64,000 nucleotides of DNA from a virus. The position numbers and the translations under genes were made by a program. Under the pieces are notes generated by a model that searched no databases, was not told where the DNA came from, and saw only the letters and a program-made list of their open reading frames with translations. The stretch lies in IMG/VR virus record IMGVR_UViG_3300025659_000002, positions 99,946 to 163,945 of that record; one strand, given 5' to 3'. This document shows positions 40,364-50,156 of this stretch, piece after piece; position 1 is the first letter of the stretch; each line of letters starts with the position of its first letter.

Positions 40364-40597
40364 TTAAAATTTTGGAGAAAAATTAGTTGCCCCGTCGACA
40401 AAAAGAGTTCCATCCTCTCTAGCTGTTGCCCACTCCTCTGGAGTAGTAGGGCGTACTGTAAGAATTCCAGAACAGGAAACTATATATTCTTGAGGCTGTA
40501 TATAACATTTTGCTAATACTTCTCTACGTTCTCTTAATTGTTCTGGGGTCATATTTGCCTCAAGTTCGCTTGCTGTTAAATTACGAGATTTGTCCAT
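40364..40597 (-). CDS. Unknown 77-aa protein
   Basis: 77 aa: a helical charged N-terminus (LEANMTPEQLRERREVLAKC) then short strands (YIVSCSGILTV). Overlaps the previous gene by 17 bases. Not recognised. Confidence 0.45.
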   Translation of the reverse strand: MDKSRNLTASELEANMTPEQLRERREVLAKCYIQPQEYIVSCSGILTVRPTTPEEWATAREDGTLFVDGATNFSPKF

Positions 40598-40772
40598 AAG
40601 AATCCATCTCCAAGTTAAATGTTTTTAATATTTGGCTTTCTATGCTCATTTTATAATCGTCTACTAAATCGCTAGATAAAAATTTCCCCTCATTGGCTAA
40701 ATCGTCAGCTAAATTACTTAAAGCCTTATGCTGATTTAGTATTTCTATTAAAGTATCTCTAGTTTTTTCCAT
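40581..40772 (-). CDS. Unknown 63-aa helical protein
   Basis: 63 aa, acidic and probably all-helical (TLIEILNQHKALSNLADDLA). It overlaps the deformylase end by 14 bases. Not recognised; could be a small regulator. Confidence 0.42.
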   Translation of the reverse strand: MEKTRDTLIEILNQHKALSNLADDLANEGKFLSSDLVDDYKMSIESQILKTFNLEMDSYGQIS

Positions 40773-41295
40773 GTTTTAATTTACCTATTTTATCTATAGT
40801 AATGCCGTTCAAGTGATCTACTTCATGTTGTAAAGCAAATACTACCGGCATAAATTCTCCATATAATTTACTTTCTATTTCTTCAAACTCTAAATTTACA
40901 TATGAAATCCAAATATTAGCTCGTCTTTTTACTTTATAAATCTGCCCAGGGCCACTAAGGCACGCTTCTAGCATATCTACTTTTTTACCCATAGGTTTTA
41001 CTATTGGATTTACAGCTACCAACCACCCATCTAAATTTTTTATGGTAATGATTGCGGGGCATTCTGGCCCGTCGGTTTCTTTATAAATTTGAGTCGCTGC
41101 CAATCCTGCGCAATTCGCTTTCATAGATTCGGCAGTCTCAGTTAAATCTCTTACAAAGTTTACAATGTGTTCTGGCCACTGACGTACGCCTTCTACTGCA
41201 GAAGTTAATCCACCAGTCGAGCCTTTTGGTATCTCTACTGGAACCGCCTTTACATTTAGTAAGGGACTTCCAAATTTATTTATTTCTCTAATCAT
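40759..41295 (-). CDS. def: Peptide deformylase
   Basis: 178 aa. The three motifs are present: I as GLAATQI, II as EACLSGPG (usually EGCLS), III as QHEVDHLNG with the metal-binding HExxH. An insertion of about 20 residues lies between the start helix and motif I. It removes formyl groups from new proteins; phage copies occur in marine and gut phages. Overlaps the helicase by eight bases. Confidence 0.9.
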   Translation of the reverse strand: MIREINKFGSPLLNVKAVPVEIPKGSTGGLTSAVEGVRQWPEHIVNFVRDLTETAESMKANCAGLAATQIYKETDGPECPAIITIKNLDGWLVAVNPIVKPMGKKVDMLEACLSGPGQIYKVKRRANIWISYVNLEFEEIESKLYGEFMPVVFALQHEVDHLNGITIDKIGKLKHGKN

Positions 41296-42667
41296 CTAAG
41301 TCTCCTAATGTTTTATATATTTTACGTCTTGCGTAGTATTGGTACTTAAGAAGATCAACCTTTTTATCTACAAAGTCAACTATTATTGCTCCCTTTTTAC
41401 CATCACTTTTTCTCATAAGTCTTCCAGCTGATTGCCTAATTTTAACTTCTGATCTTATAGGGGCTGCTAAAATAAGAGTGTCTAAATGTGGTATATCTAG
41501 TCCCGTGCTAAAAAGGCCATAAGTAGAAATTACAATTCTAGTTTCTTTTTCTCTTAATTTTTTCATGACAGCTTTACGATCTTTTTTCTTCATTTTAGAA
41601 GTTAGTTTAACAGACCCTTTAAGCTTTGTTTGTAAGTAATCTACCTGCGATAATCTTAGACATAATATACAAATATAACCTTTTTCATAATCTTCTTCAA
41701 TAGTATCTAAAATCAATTGGTTACGATCCGTATCCTCTGAAAGATCATTAATCATCATACCATATTCTTGAGTAGAAAATAAAGGAAACGTATATTTAGT
41801 AGGTATAATTCGTACATCGGGTGTAACCAATACATCTGCTAATGCGCTATTAGGTACTGTATGTAACTTAGGACCTGTTGCCCAAAATATAACCTTTGTT
41901 AACCCATCTGCTCTTCTAGGGGTTGCTGAAAATCCCCATTTATACTTAGCCTTTAACTGTACCATAGTTTCCATGTAAGTTTCAGCAGCAACTATATGAA
42001 CTTCGTCTGCTATAATTTGTCCAAATGTATCATTTATACTATCCCAGCGCTCGTCTTTTAATTTAGCCATAGTTTGGTGTAAGCCTACACTAATAGGTTT
42101 CACATCAAATTTACCATCGCCAATAAATCCTATATCTTTTTTTCTTAAATTTGTGAACTTGGCGATCGCTTCAATAGTTTGATTAGCTAATTCCATTGTA
42201 TTAACTAGTACAAGGGTATTCTGTTTATTGTCTACTATCATTTTTACAAATACTACAGTCTTACCACTTCCGGTCATAGCCTCAATAACTCCACAAGTTT
42301 TCCCTATACAGGCATTTACTATATCTTCTTGATAGTTTCTTAGCTTGCCTTTAAATTTTAAGGTAGAGAAAATTGAATCAGTTTTGTGTGAAAATCTTAA
42401 ATCTACTATGTTCTTTTTAGAAATCTGTTGTCGGTTGTTTTTAAATATGGTTAAGATTTCATTAAGCGCGCCTACTGGCACATACATAGCATCTTCAAGA
42501 TCTTCAAAGTATTTTAATTGCGACGGCGTTCCCCAGCAAGCAAGTCCCATATCTAATTTTTTATTAAATACAGGGTTACTGATGGTTAGGTAGTCTCTTA
42601 CTAATTTTTTGTTGGCTGTTGTCAAGTTTATCAGTTTAGCTTTATTATTCACTTCAATTTTTATCAT
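41288..42667 (-). CDS. SF2 DNA helicase (UvsW/SSL2-like)
   Basis: 459 aa. LRNYQEDIV (Q-like), MTGSGKT (Walker A), DEVH (motif II), SATPRRADG (motif III), STYGLFSTGLDIP and QSAGRLMR (motifs V-VI). Such helicases remodel recombination forks and R-loops, in line with UvsW. First gene of the - strand block; the divergent control region lies upstream. Confidence 0.88.
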   Translation of the reverse strand: MIKIEVNNKAKLINLTTANKKLVRDYLTISNPVFNKKLDMGLACWGTPSQLKYFEDLEDAMYVPVGALNEILTIFKNNRQQISKKNIVDLRFSHKTDSIFSTLKFKGKLRNYQEDIVNACIGKTCGVIEAMTGSGKTVVFVKMIVDNKQNTLVLVNTMELANQTIEAIAKFTNLRKKDIGFIGDGKFDVKPISVGLHQTMAKLKDERWDSINDTFGQIIADEVHIVAAETYMETMVQLKAKYKWGFSATPRRADGLTKVIFWATGPKLHTVPNSALADVLVTPDVRIIPTKYTFPLFSTQEYGMMINDLSEDTDRNQLILDTIEEDYEKGYICILCLRLSQVDYLQTKLKGSVKLTSKMKKKDRKAVMKKLREKETRIVISTYGLFSTGLDIPHLDTLILAAPIRSEVKIRQSAGRLMRKSDGKKGAIIVDFVDKKVDLLKYQYYARRKIYKTLGDLDD

Positions 42668-42795
42668 AAAAATTAATGGTTAATCGCTTCGCTTCATTAT
42701 TCTTATACCAAAAAATATAGGCAATTATCCTTGGAAAGTTCCACAATGTTGTTTATATTTAAAATGAAATTAAATTAAATTAACCGACGTAAAAT
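42668..42795. promoter_or_regulatory. Divergent control region for early (-) and tail (+) operons
   Basis: 128 bp without a gene. Toward the - strand it holds the second copy of the 18-bp repeat with a TATAAG box about 30 bases from the helicase ATG. Toward the + strand it holds TTGG at 42731-42734 and TATATTTA at 42754-42761, 19 bases apart, which resembles a Bacteroidota-type promoter. No SD precedes the + strand ATG at 42796. Promoter calls are by eye. Confidence 0.4.
42699..42716. repeat. 18-bp intergenic repeat, copy 2
   Basis: Identical to 12813-12830. On the - strand it places GGTATAAGAAT upstream of the helicase gene, where a promoter is expected. Confidence 0.6.
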
Positions 42796-43230
42796 ATGAA
42801 TAATTATTTAGAACAGCTGTTTGATAACGGCTATGTAGAAAAAGAAGTGGATATTATTCCAAAAAAACTTATAGCTATATTAAGGACTATTAATGGAGAG
42901 GATCAACTAGAAGTTGAACGGAGCATGAGTGTGGTAGAGGGGTCTAGAGCCTATGTATTACATGAGTATAGTATTCGACTTTTAAGTAGAACTCTAATTG
43001 AATATAAAGCTATTAAATTTAAAGATTTTGTAGATGCTGAAACTTATATAAGAAAGCTTCCGTCATTACTTATCGAAAAACTAATTTTAGAGCAAAATAT
43101 TCTTGATAAAGAATTAGCTAACGAACTAAATTTGGAGAGGGTAGAAAAATCTTTTTTCGGACAAAAGCCAGCAGAGCAAGAGTCAGAGCAATCGTTAGAG
43201 GGCTCGACCCCGGGAAAAGAGGATCTTTAA
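42796..43230 (+). CDS. Tail assembly chaperone, G-like short form
   Basis: 144 aa, directly upstream of the tape measure cluster, where lambda-like phages keep gpG. Composition is acidic and helical; the end EGSTPGKEDL is produced when no frameshift occurs. The stop TAA is at 43228-43230, ten bases after the slippery site. Function inferred from position and from the frameshift arrangement. Confidence 0.7.
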   Translation: MNNYLEQLFDNGYVEKEVDIIPKKLIAILRTINGEDQLEVERSMSVVEGSRAYVLHEYSIRLLSRTLIEYKAIKFKDFVDAETYIRKLPSLLIEKLILEQNILDKELANELNLERVEKSFFGQKPAEQESEQSLEGSTPGKEDL

Positions 43231-43562
43231 GAGAGTATATAATTCTTAGAGGCTTAGCCGAAGAGGATACATTAAAATTTTTAGAGACCACCTTGCTGGC
43301 TAAATCTCAAATCTTAAATCTTGAGTCGACTTCAGATGTAGAACAGTATAATAATTTACTTAAAAAATATCATCAAGCAGTAATTTTAGGACAATCAGAA
43401 CTGAACGGAGACGATAAAACTCTTATCGATTCACAAATGGATAGTTTCAAAACTCATTTTAAAGATAAAAATATAAAAATAGAAACTAAAATTCCAATAG
43501 ATAAAGAACTTGAATTTGAAAATATTGACATTAATAATTTAAAGGCACATTTACAAACATAA
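42796..43562 (+). CDS. Tail assembly chaperone, GT-like frameshift form
   Basis: A -1 slip at G GGA AAA (43212-43218) fuses codons 1-141 of the short form to the frame that ends at 43562, giving 255 aa. The fused part reads RGSLREYIILRGLAEEDTLK and on through LLAKSQILNLESTSD, a natural-looking soluble helical sequence. The downstream frame has no good start of its own before 43293. In lambda the GT extension recruits the tape measure, which is the next gene here. Confidence 0.65.
43212..43218 (+). other. Programmed -1 frameshift slippery heptamer
   Basis: G GGA AAA in the frame of the G-like gene (codons CCG GGA AAA), an exact X XXY YYZ site close to lambda's G GGA AAG. It lies ten bases before the short-form stop, as in G/GT systems. 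Confidence 0.7.
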
Positions 43563-43577
43563 TAACGAGACCTCACA

Positions 43578-46004
43578 ATGGCTGAACAAGAAGTAACCTA
43601 TAAAGTAAAATTAGATGAGACCGATTTAGCGTCGCAATTATCTAATGTACGAAACCAAATAGATGCGACTATTGGGCAGGCATTCGCTAGCCCCACAATT
43701 CCAAATATTGGTAACATGGATAGCGAAGGTCCTGGATTTTTTAATAGAGCTTGAGAAACTTTTGCAAATCAAGCTTCTAACATGTCGCTCGGATTTGACC
43801 AGTTTAAGCAAGATGTCAGTAGTATACGAAATGTAATCTCCCCACCTAACCAAGCCCCTTCTTTTCAAATGCCTGACGTCCCTTGGGGGGCCACAATACC
43901 TAATACTGCATGAGGTGAACTGAAAGGTTCTTTAGGATTTGGATATGACCCCACACAACCCATAACTCATGGTGATTTCAAACAAAGATCATTAGAGGGT
44001 CTAGCAGAACGTGTTGGGGACTATAGTGGGAATTTCACATATACTACTTTAGGATCCTCTTTAGGATTTGGAGGTATTATTCCAGCAATAGCTGGGATGT
44101 CAACTGGACTTATGTTGGACATGACCGCTAATGTGTTTGGCAGTGACATAACTACCCGAGATAATATGGCTAAAGGCTTTCAAGAATTGGGAAAATATTC
44201 TGGAATAAATCTATCTAGAAATGCTGCTAGAGACATAGCTGGAGATTTAGTAGATAGGGTTTCCGGATCAGAATTTAGAGGAAAAGGGTACTCTCTTGAA
44301 GAACTACAATCAAATGTTTTAGACTTTGGAGAAGCTGGAGGCTTTTCTAACGTACATGATGCTCAGGGATTTCAAGAAACTGTAAAAGGTTTATTAGACA
44401 ACGTAAGAACAGTAGCTCACGCTTTAGGTACTTTCCAAGAAGAAGCTGTCCAAATTATGGCTGAATTAGAACAAAGGGGGATTGTCGGTACTGCCGATAT
44501 GGGAACTTATTCTGCAAGAATGGCTGGCGGAGCTAGATTAGCTGGAATGAGCGGTGGAGCCTTTGCTCAAACTATGTTAACTGGGGCTGACATGGCCATA
44601 GGGACTGGACTTTCTCAACAAATGGGAGCTTCTCTTGCTGGAGATTTAACTGGATACGCCAACCAACTTCTTAAAACTAATTTAGGAAGCGAATTAATAA
44701 CAGATTACGGGGGTGTAGGAGCAGTAGCTAATAAAATGCAACAGCAGCTTATGGGATATACTGGTGGACCCCATGCTTTTTTACAAACTTTAGGAAATAC
44801 GTCAGGGCAACCCTTAATTTTAAATACTAATGAATTATATGGGGCTATTGGATCTAATATGAATGACCCCTTTAACTTTTTTAGAGCTTCTGCCAATCAA
44901 TCTGCTAATATGAATGACAGAAAATCTTTTGAATTATCGTTAGGAGCCCTTGCTCCCGGTATAACTTTAGCTGACGCTATGGGATCTCCAGACCTTGAAT
45001 CAACAATAGGTATAATTAGCAGACAACAGGGTATCCCGGTACAGGATGTTGAACGTATGCTACTTCAACTTCCTTTTGCAAAAGAATCTAATATACTTAG
45101 TGGGGGTGACGCCTTAACTGAAGTAATTAAATCAAACTCAGATACTGAAACAGCTTTATATAAATTTGTAACCCAAACTCCAGGAGTGCTAGCAGTACCC
45201 TTTAAAGCTGTTGGTAATTTTCTTGCTGAAGGCGCTTCAAAGTTTTCTGATGCTATGGAAGATACAATAACTTCTTTAAAAGGATATGAAGTATTCAGGC
45301 CAAGTTCAGAGGCCAGATCTATGACGGAAGAAGATCTTGAAGAACGTTTAGACAATGCTACAACGATTATGGAGGGGGTATCTGTTAGACGTCTAGCCTT
45401 ACAAGAAAAAAAAGATAGAGCTTCAGGGAGTATAGCTAGAAGTAATCTGTTATTTCAAACTCCTCAACAAGAAAGGAATGCAAGAGCTGTCTTTAGTGAA
45501 AAAGTTATTCTTACAGAGGAAGAGAAATTAGCTGAAAAAGATATAGAACTATATAAAGTTATGATTTCACTTAAAGCTTCTGATACAGCTGCTATGGCTG
45601 AGATATTTCCAGATGATTTTGAAAAAGCTGCTTTTGGAGTAATGCTACGTACGAAAGAAAGATATGATTCTATTAAAGGCGGAGGATCTATAGATAATAT
45701 AGAAATAAATTTAGAAGACAAACTTTCAAGACAAGAAGTTGCCAGTACCGTCAATGAGTTATATAGTACAGATAAATTAATACAGCAATATTATGACCAA
45801 CTACCTACTACACTTGTAACACAATTGGAAAAACGTAGAGAGTCTATGAACAATGATGAAAAATTTGCAAATGACTTATCTGTAATGGGGAACACTATGG
45901 AAGAAATGACAAAAAAGAGTACTACAGCCTTACTGAATATCGACCTTAATATTTCAGCATTAGTTTCTAATAAAGACCTAAACTCTAATGGGAAATCTGG
46001 ATAA
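43578..46004 (+). CDS. Tape measure protein (TGA-recoded)
   Basis: 808 aa with two TGAs in the first 115 codons; a standard caller starts at 44097. The N-terminus YKVKLDETDLASQLSNVRNQ is typical of tape measures, followed by Gly/Ala-rich helical segments (GGIIPAIAGM, GAGLAGMSGG-like) and long charged helices. By the usual 1.5 A per residue, an 808-residue ruler implies a tail near 120 nm. Position after the G/GT chaperones supports the call. Confidence 0.82.
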
Positions 46005-46006
46005 TA

Positions 46007-48310
46007 ATGCAAGAAACTGTTAGAAATTTATCTAGTTTTGAACTATATCTAGAAGGAATTAAAGTTCCATTTTCTTCGATATCCATTAATGAAGTGGAAG
46101 GAGGTCTGCCGTCGGCTAACATGTCCTTCCCACTAGACTCTGGGGCTTTAAAGGTCTTGCCAGGAACTATTGTACAAGTGTTTGGTCCAAGTTCTAATGG
46201 TACTACAGAGAAATTAGTATTGTTATTTGAAGGGGATATTCAAAGCAAAAGTTATAGGAAAACCCCAGTGGGTAGAGATGTAACAATCAAATGCCAAAGC
46301 CTTTTAGCTGGTTTGTTTAAAACCTCCGTCTACTCCCCTACTTCGCTAGTAAGTGATCGTTATATAAATAAAACAGCATCAGCAAAAGCTTATATCATAA
46401 AGCCCGAGAATTTAAATACAGAATCTTCTAATTATAAATTAAATGTTTTAAAAAAAACCGAAGAAGTTTTAGATATTACTGTTGACGACGTAAATAGTAT
46501 TAAATTAGATATATTTAAAATTTGAGGACTTTTATGGCAAGCCATCAATAATGATGACAATGTAAAAACTGGTAATTTTATAAAATTAACTCATACGCTT
46601 AGTACTTATTTTGAAGTATTCGACGTATTATATGGGCTTAATGCACAATCTTTTAGAATAAGTGAATCTATATTTGCTTTTCCAAACCCTGAAAAAATTA
46701 ATGCAAATAAATTAGATTTAATGAAAAAAATGATGGGTACCCCTAATATGAGTATTATTGAGTCGCCGCCTATTGGATTATCGTCCATTATTTCTCAATT
46801 TTATAATCTTTTATTTTATAGAATGTTATACCCTGCAGCCTTTACAAATTCATATTCATTTTATACTACAAACGCTAGTCAAGTTCCTACAAGAATGTAT
46901 TTATTACCGGATTTAGATAATTCCCCTCCTGCACTTTGTAACGTATTTTTTCCTAATCAATTAGATTCTCTTAATTTAGACATTAATTACCAATCAATAC
47001 CTACCAGGCTTACAGGCACTAGCACTACTCCTTTAGGAAAATATGAGGGCGTAGCTGGTCCTCTAACTACTTATTTACCTCACACCGTAGTGCCCTCAAA
47101 TACTCCAATTTTTAAAGATGAGCTACATGGAGTAGACTCTGGATTTACAGAGGAAGAGCTATATAGGGGGGTTCGTAGTGAATTGTTTCAAATAAATGGG
47201 GATTTAATTTTTACTCTAATTGGCCAAGAAGCTTCTCCCGCATTTACAGAAGACTCTCCTTTTTTAACAGCTTTACATGATTTTTCAGTACATGAATTTT
47301 CAAGAAAAAAATCTATGGGTAAATCTTGCAGTTTACAAAGTGAGTGGAACCCCCACAGAATGATAGGAGTTCCTGCCTTAATTTTTGATATAGGAGCTCC
47401 ATCTGTGACGGGAGTTATACACTCAATAATAACCTCCATCACTCCTAAATCTATATTTAGCAAAATTAATTTGAGAAACGCTAGAGTACTATATGATGAA
47501 GAATTAGATGGGCCCTTTTCTTCCACATCAACTTCCATTAATACTTTTAATAAATTTATTATTAATAATTTTACCAGCGACCCCTATTTACCCATTAATA
47601 ATCGTTTATATAATGAAGACCTCTATAACTTTGATAAAATAGGAATGGATACTTATAGTTATTTATTATTTGGTAAAGGCTCAAAAAGGGGTAAATTTTT
47701 AGATTTATCTAAAGCCGGAGCTCCTGCTAGTCCTCCATTTGTCAATAATCCTCCGTTTGTTAATTATAACGCTAACTTAGAAAGCATGAAGACTACTTCT
47801 AGAGTTGACCACTCCATTCTTCATTTTTTACGAGACTATTCTACTCCCGATAATTTATTAAAATCAAATGAATTAATAAAGGAAGATGATTCTTTGTCTG
47901 TAACCTATACTAAATATATGTATTTAGCCATTCAAAAAATAAAGAGTTTATATATACAAGCTAGACACTCTAAAACTAATCTTCAAAAATTTACTGATAA
48001 AATTACTTGAAGAGATTTAATAGATAAGAATTCTTATTTAACATACTTAAACGTTAGCAACACTGGTAATAAAAAAGATTATAAAGACCCTGCAACTTTA
48101 CTTGATAAGGCCAATAATTTAAGGGGGCTTTTAATGGTAAAGTCTGAAGAGGAGGTTAGTACCAAATTTTCTCAATCAAAGTCTACAAAAGAATGAGTAG
48201 AAGCAGAGTTAAGGAAAACTACTTCAGATATGTTTTTACCTTACAATATTACTAGATACGCTCAAGTAATAGAGGCTTTTAAAACTACATTAAAGTCTGA
48301 GGTTGTCTAA
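46007..48310 (+). CDS. Baseplate hub-like protein (TGA-recoded)
   Basis: 767 aa with three TGAs (46523-46525 among them), two bases after the tape measure stop. The opening LSSFELYLEGIKVPFSSISI and EGGLPSANMSFPLD fits tail hub proteins that use a beta-barrel around the tube end. I see no lysozyme or peptidase motif. The rest is long, Asn/Tyr-rich and unassigned. Hub role is inferred from the N-terminus and order. Confidence 0.6.
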
Positions 48311-48321
48311 GGAGCACAGTA

Positions 48322-49440
48322 ATGACAGATCACGTATCACGAGCTATAAACGCTATACAAGATGAAATTAAAGGAAGTGTAAATAACCTTATTTCTCCAT
48401 TTTTAAACGTAGGAAACCAACTATTAGGAACTCTTCTTCCAGATTTGGGTGTAGAAAAAACTTCACCTAATAACTTAGCTGAAGAAATAGAAAATATGAC
48501 TGACGTTGGAGCAGTGCTTATGGTATACTCTAAAGACCCTGGAGAAGTAACTCATCGTTCTAATAAATTTTTCCTTCATTCCCTTAATTTTACATATAAA
48601 GAGAAGGCGCAATTAAATGAAACTTTTGATTCACCAGCTATTTCATTTTTTGGGGATTCAATAAGAATCTATAATTTTGCAGGAACAGCTATAGATTACG
48701 CAAGTGAAAGTGGGAGGGCTTGGGAACATTTTCATCAAAGTAGTTTAATAAAAATGTATGATGATATATTGCGCGGTACTAAATTAGTTCAAAATAACAG
48801 TATAGCCATTATGAAAATAATGAATCATACTATTTGGGGGTATCCTTTAAATTTTAGAGGCGGTTATAACGCTGCACAAGATAAGGTAGCTAGCTTTTCT
48901 ATGAGCTGAATAGTCTTAAAACACACCTTGACCTTTCCTAGTATAGTTACGGATGATAACTTAAAAACACTGTACACAACAGTAGACGCAAGCGTAGATC
49001 AAGCTTACTTAAATAATATAAATAGTGTACTGGATAAAACAAATAAATTACTTATATTAAAAGAATACGATGTTAGTTTAGAGTCACTGCCTGATTTAGA
49101 TCATATACCGTCAGCTTCTCTACAAAACCACTTAGAGGATCTAACGTCCTTAAATTTTTATGCGAAGGTTTCAGAAAATATAAAAGCTTTACAAGATGAT
49201 TATAAAAATAAGCTATCTGCCGGCATTTCCAATGTGTCAGCTGTATTGAGTACGCAATTTCCGGGTGGTTGAGATCAGATAGACTCATTTTTTCAAGATT
49301 TAGGAAAATACTCTACTGGAGCATTTAGTACTGCGACAATTGATGAGAATGAATTTTTAAATTTTCAACTTTCTCTATTAACTATTTTAGAAATAAAAAA
49401 TAGATTAACAACTTTTAAAATACAAAACCTATTATCATAA
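48322..49440 (+). CDS. Baseplate/tail protein of unknown type (TGA-recoded)
   Basis: 372 aa with TGAs near 48907 and 49270; SD AGGAGC just ahead of the ATG. The middle contains LMVYSKDPGEVTHRSNKF and YASESGRAWEHFHQSSLIKM. The C-terminal part is helical. It ends TAATG onto the sigma-like gene. Structural role inferred from the operon; family not recognised. Confidence 0.55.
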
Positions 49441-50156
49441 TGACTACTTTAAAACAAAAAGAATTAGAATTATTTAATCAATATAGATCTGGCGACAATG
49501 AAGCTAGAACTAAATTATTAACCTCCCTTAAGCCTCTAATTAGGGGTCAGGCGAACAAATTTACTAATTCGGGACTTCCGCCAATGGCTATTGAGTTAGA
49601 GGCTCATAGGCTAGCTAGCGACTCTTTAAACACATATGATCCTAGCAAAGCTCAGTTAAATACTCATGTAACTAATTGATTAAAGAAATTAAGTAGATTT
49701 GTTACTAATTATCAAAATGTTGGACATATACCAGAACCTAGAGCCTTAATTATAGGAAAGTATAATGCTATTTTTGATAATTTAGAAGCTGATAAAGGTA
49801 GAGAGCCTACTATTACAGAGTTGGCGGATGCTATGAATTTGCCTCCAGTTGAAATCGAAAGACTACAAACAGAGCTTAGGAAGGATTTATCTATTTCTTT
49901 ACCAGAGGATAAAGAGGATATAGGTGGCTTTTATTTTCATGCTAAACCTGGCAGTTTTAATAAATCAAAAGAAGCGTTGGAATTTACATACTTTGATGCT
50001 GATCCTATAGATAAAAAAATATTAGAATATACTTTTGGTATAGGTGGTCAGGGCATCTTAAGAAATAAAGATATTCAAAAAGAATTAAAACTAAGCGCTG
50101 CTAACTTAAAAAAACGAAAGGAAGAATTAGCTACTACTTTAGATAGTATCATATAA
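49440..50156 (+). CDS. Second sigma-70-like factor, late-type (TGA-recoded)
   Basis: 238 aa, inside the baseplate operon. Region 2 reads LFNQYRSGDNEARTKLLTSL with LIRGQANKF and DSLNTYDPSKAQLNTHVTN, then a TGA at codon 80 (49677-49679) before LKKLSRFV. In sigma region 2 this slot normally carries Trp in the melting helix. Region 3-like REPTITELADAMNLPPVEIE follows, and a C-terminal HTH (NKDIQKELKLSAANLKKRKEEL). T4 gp55-type late factors sit in similar contexts. Translation depends on UGA decoding. Confidence 0.8.

Noticed and set aside
43152-43158. T TTT TTC as the frameshift site in the tail chaperone
   Set aside because: It is in frame and slippery, but shifting there yields a very basic unnatural stretch (FFRTKASRARVRAIVRG); G GGA AAA nearer the stop gives a natural sequence.
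45065-45754. Antisense open frames within the tape measure gene
   Set aside because: Ser-rich shadows on the opposite strand of a clear coding frame.
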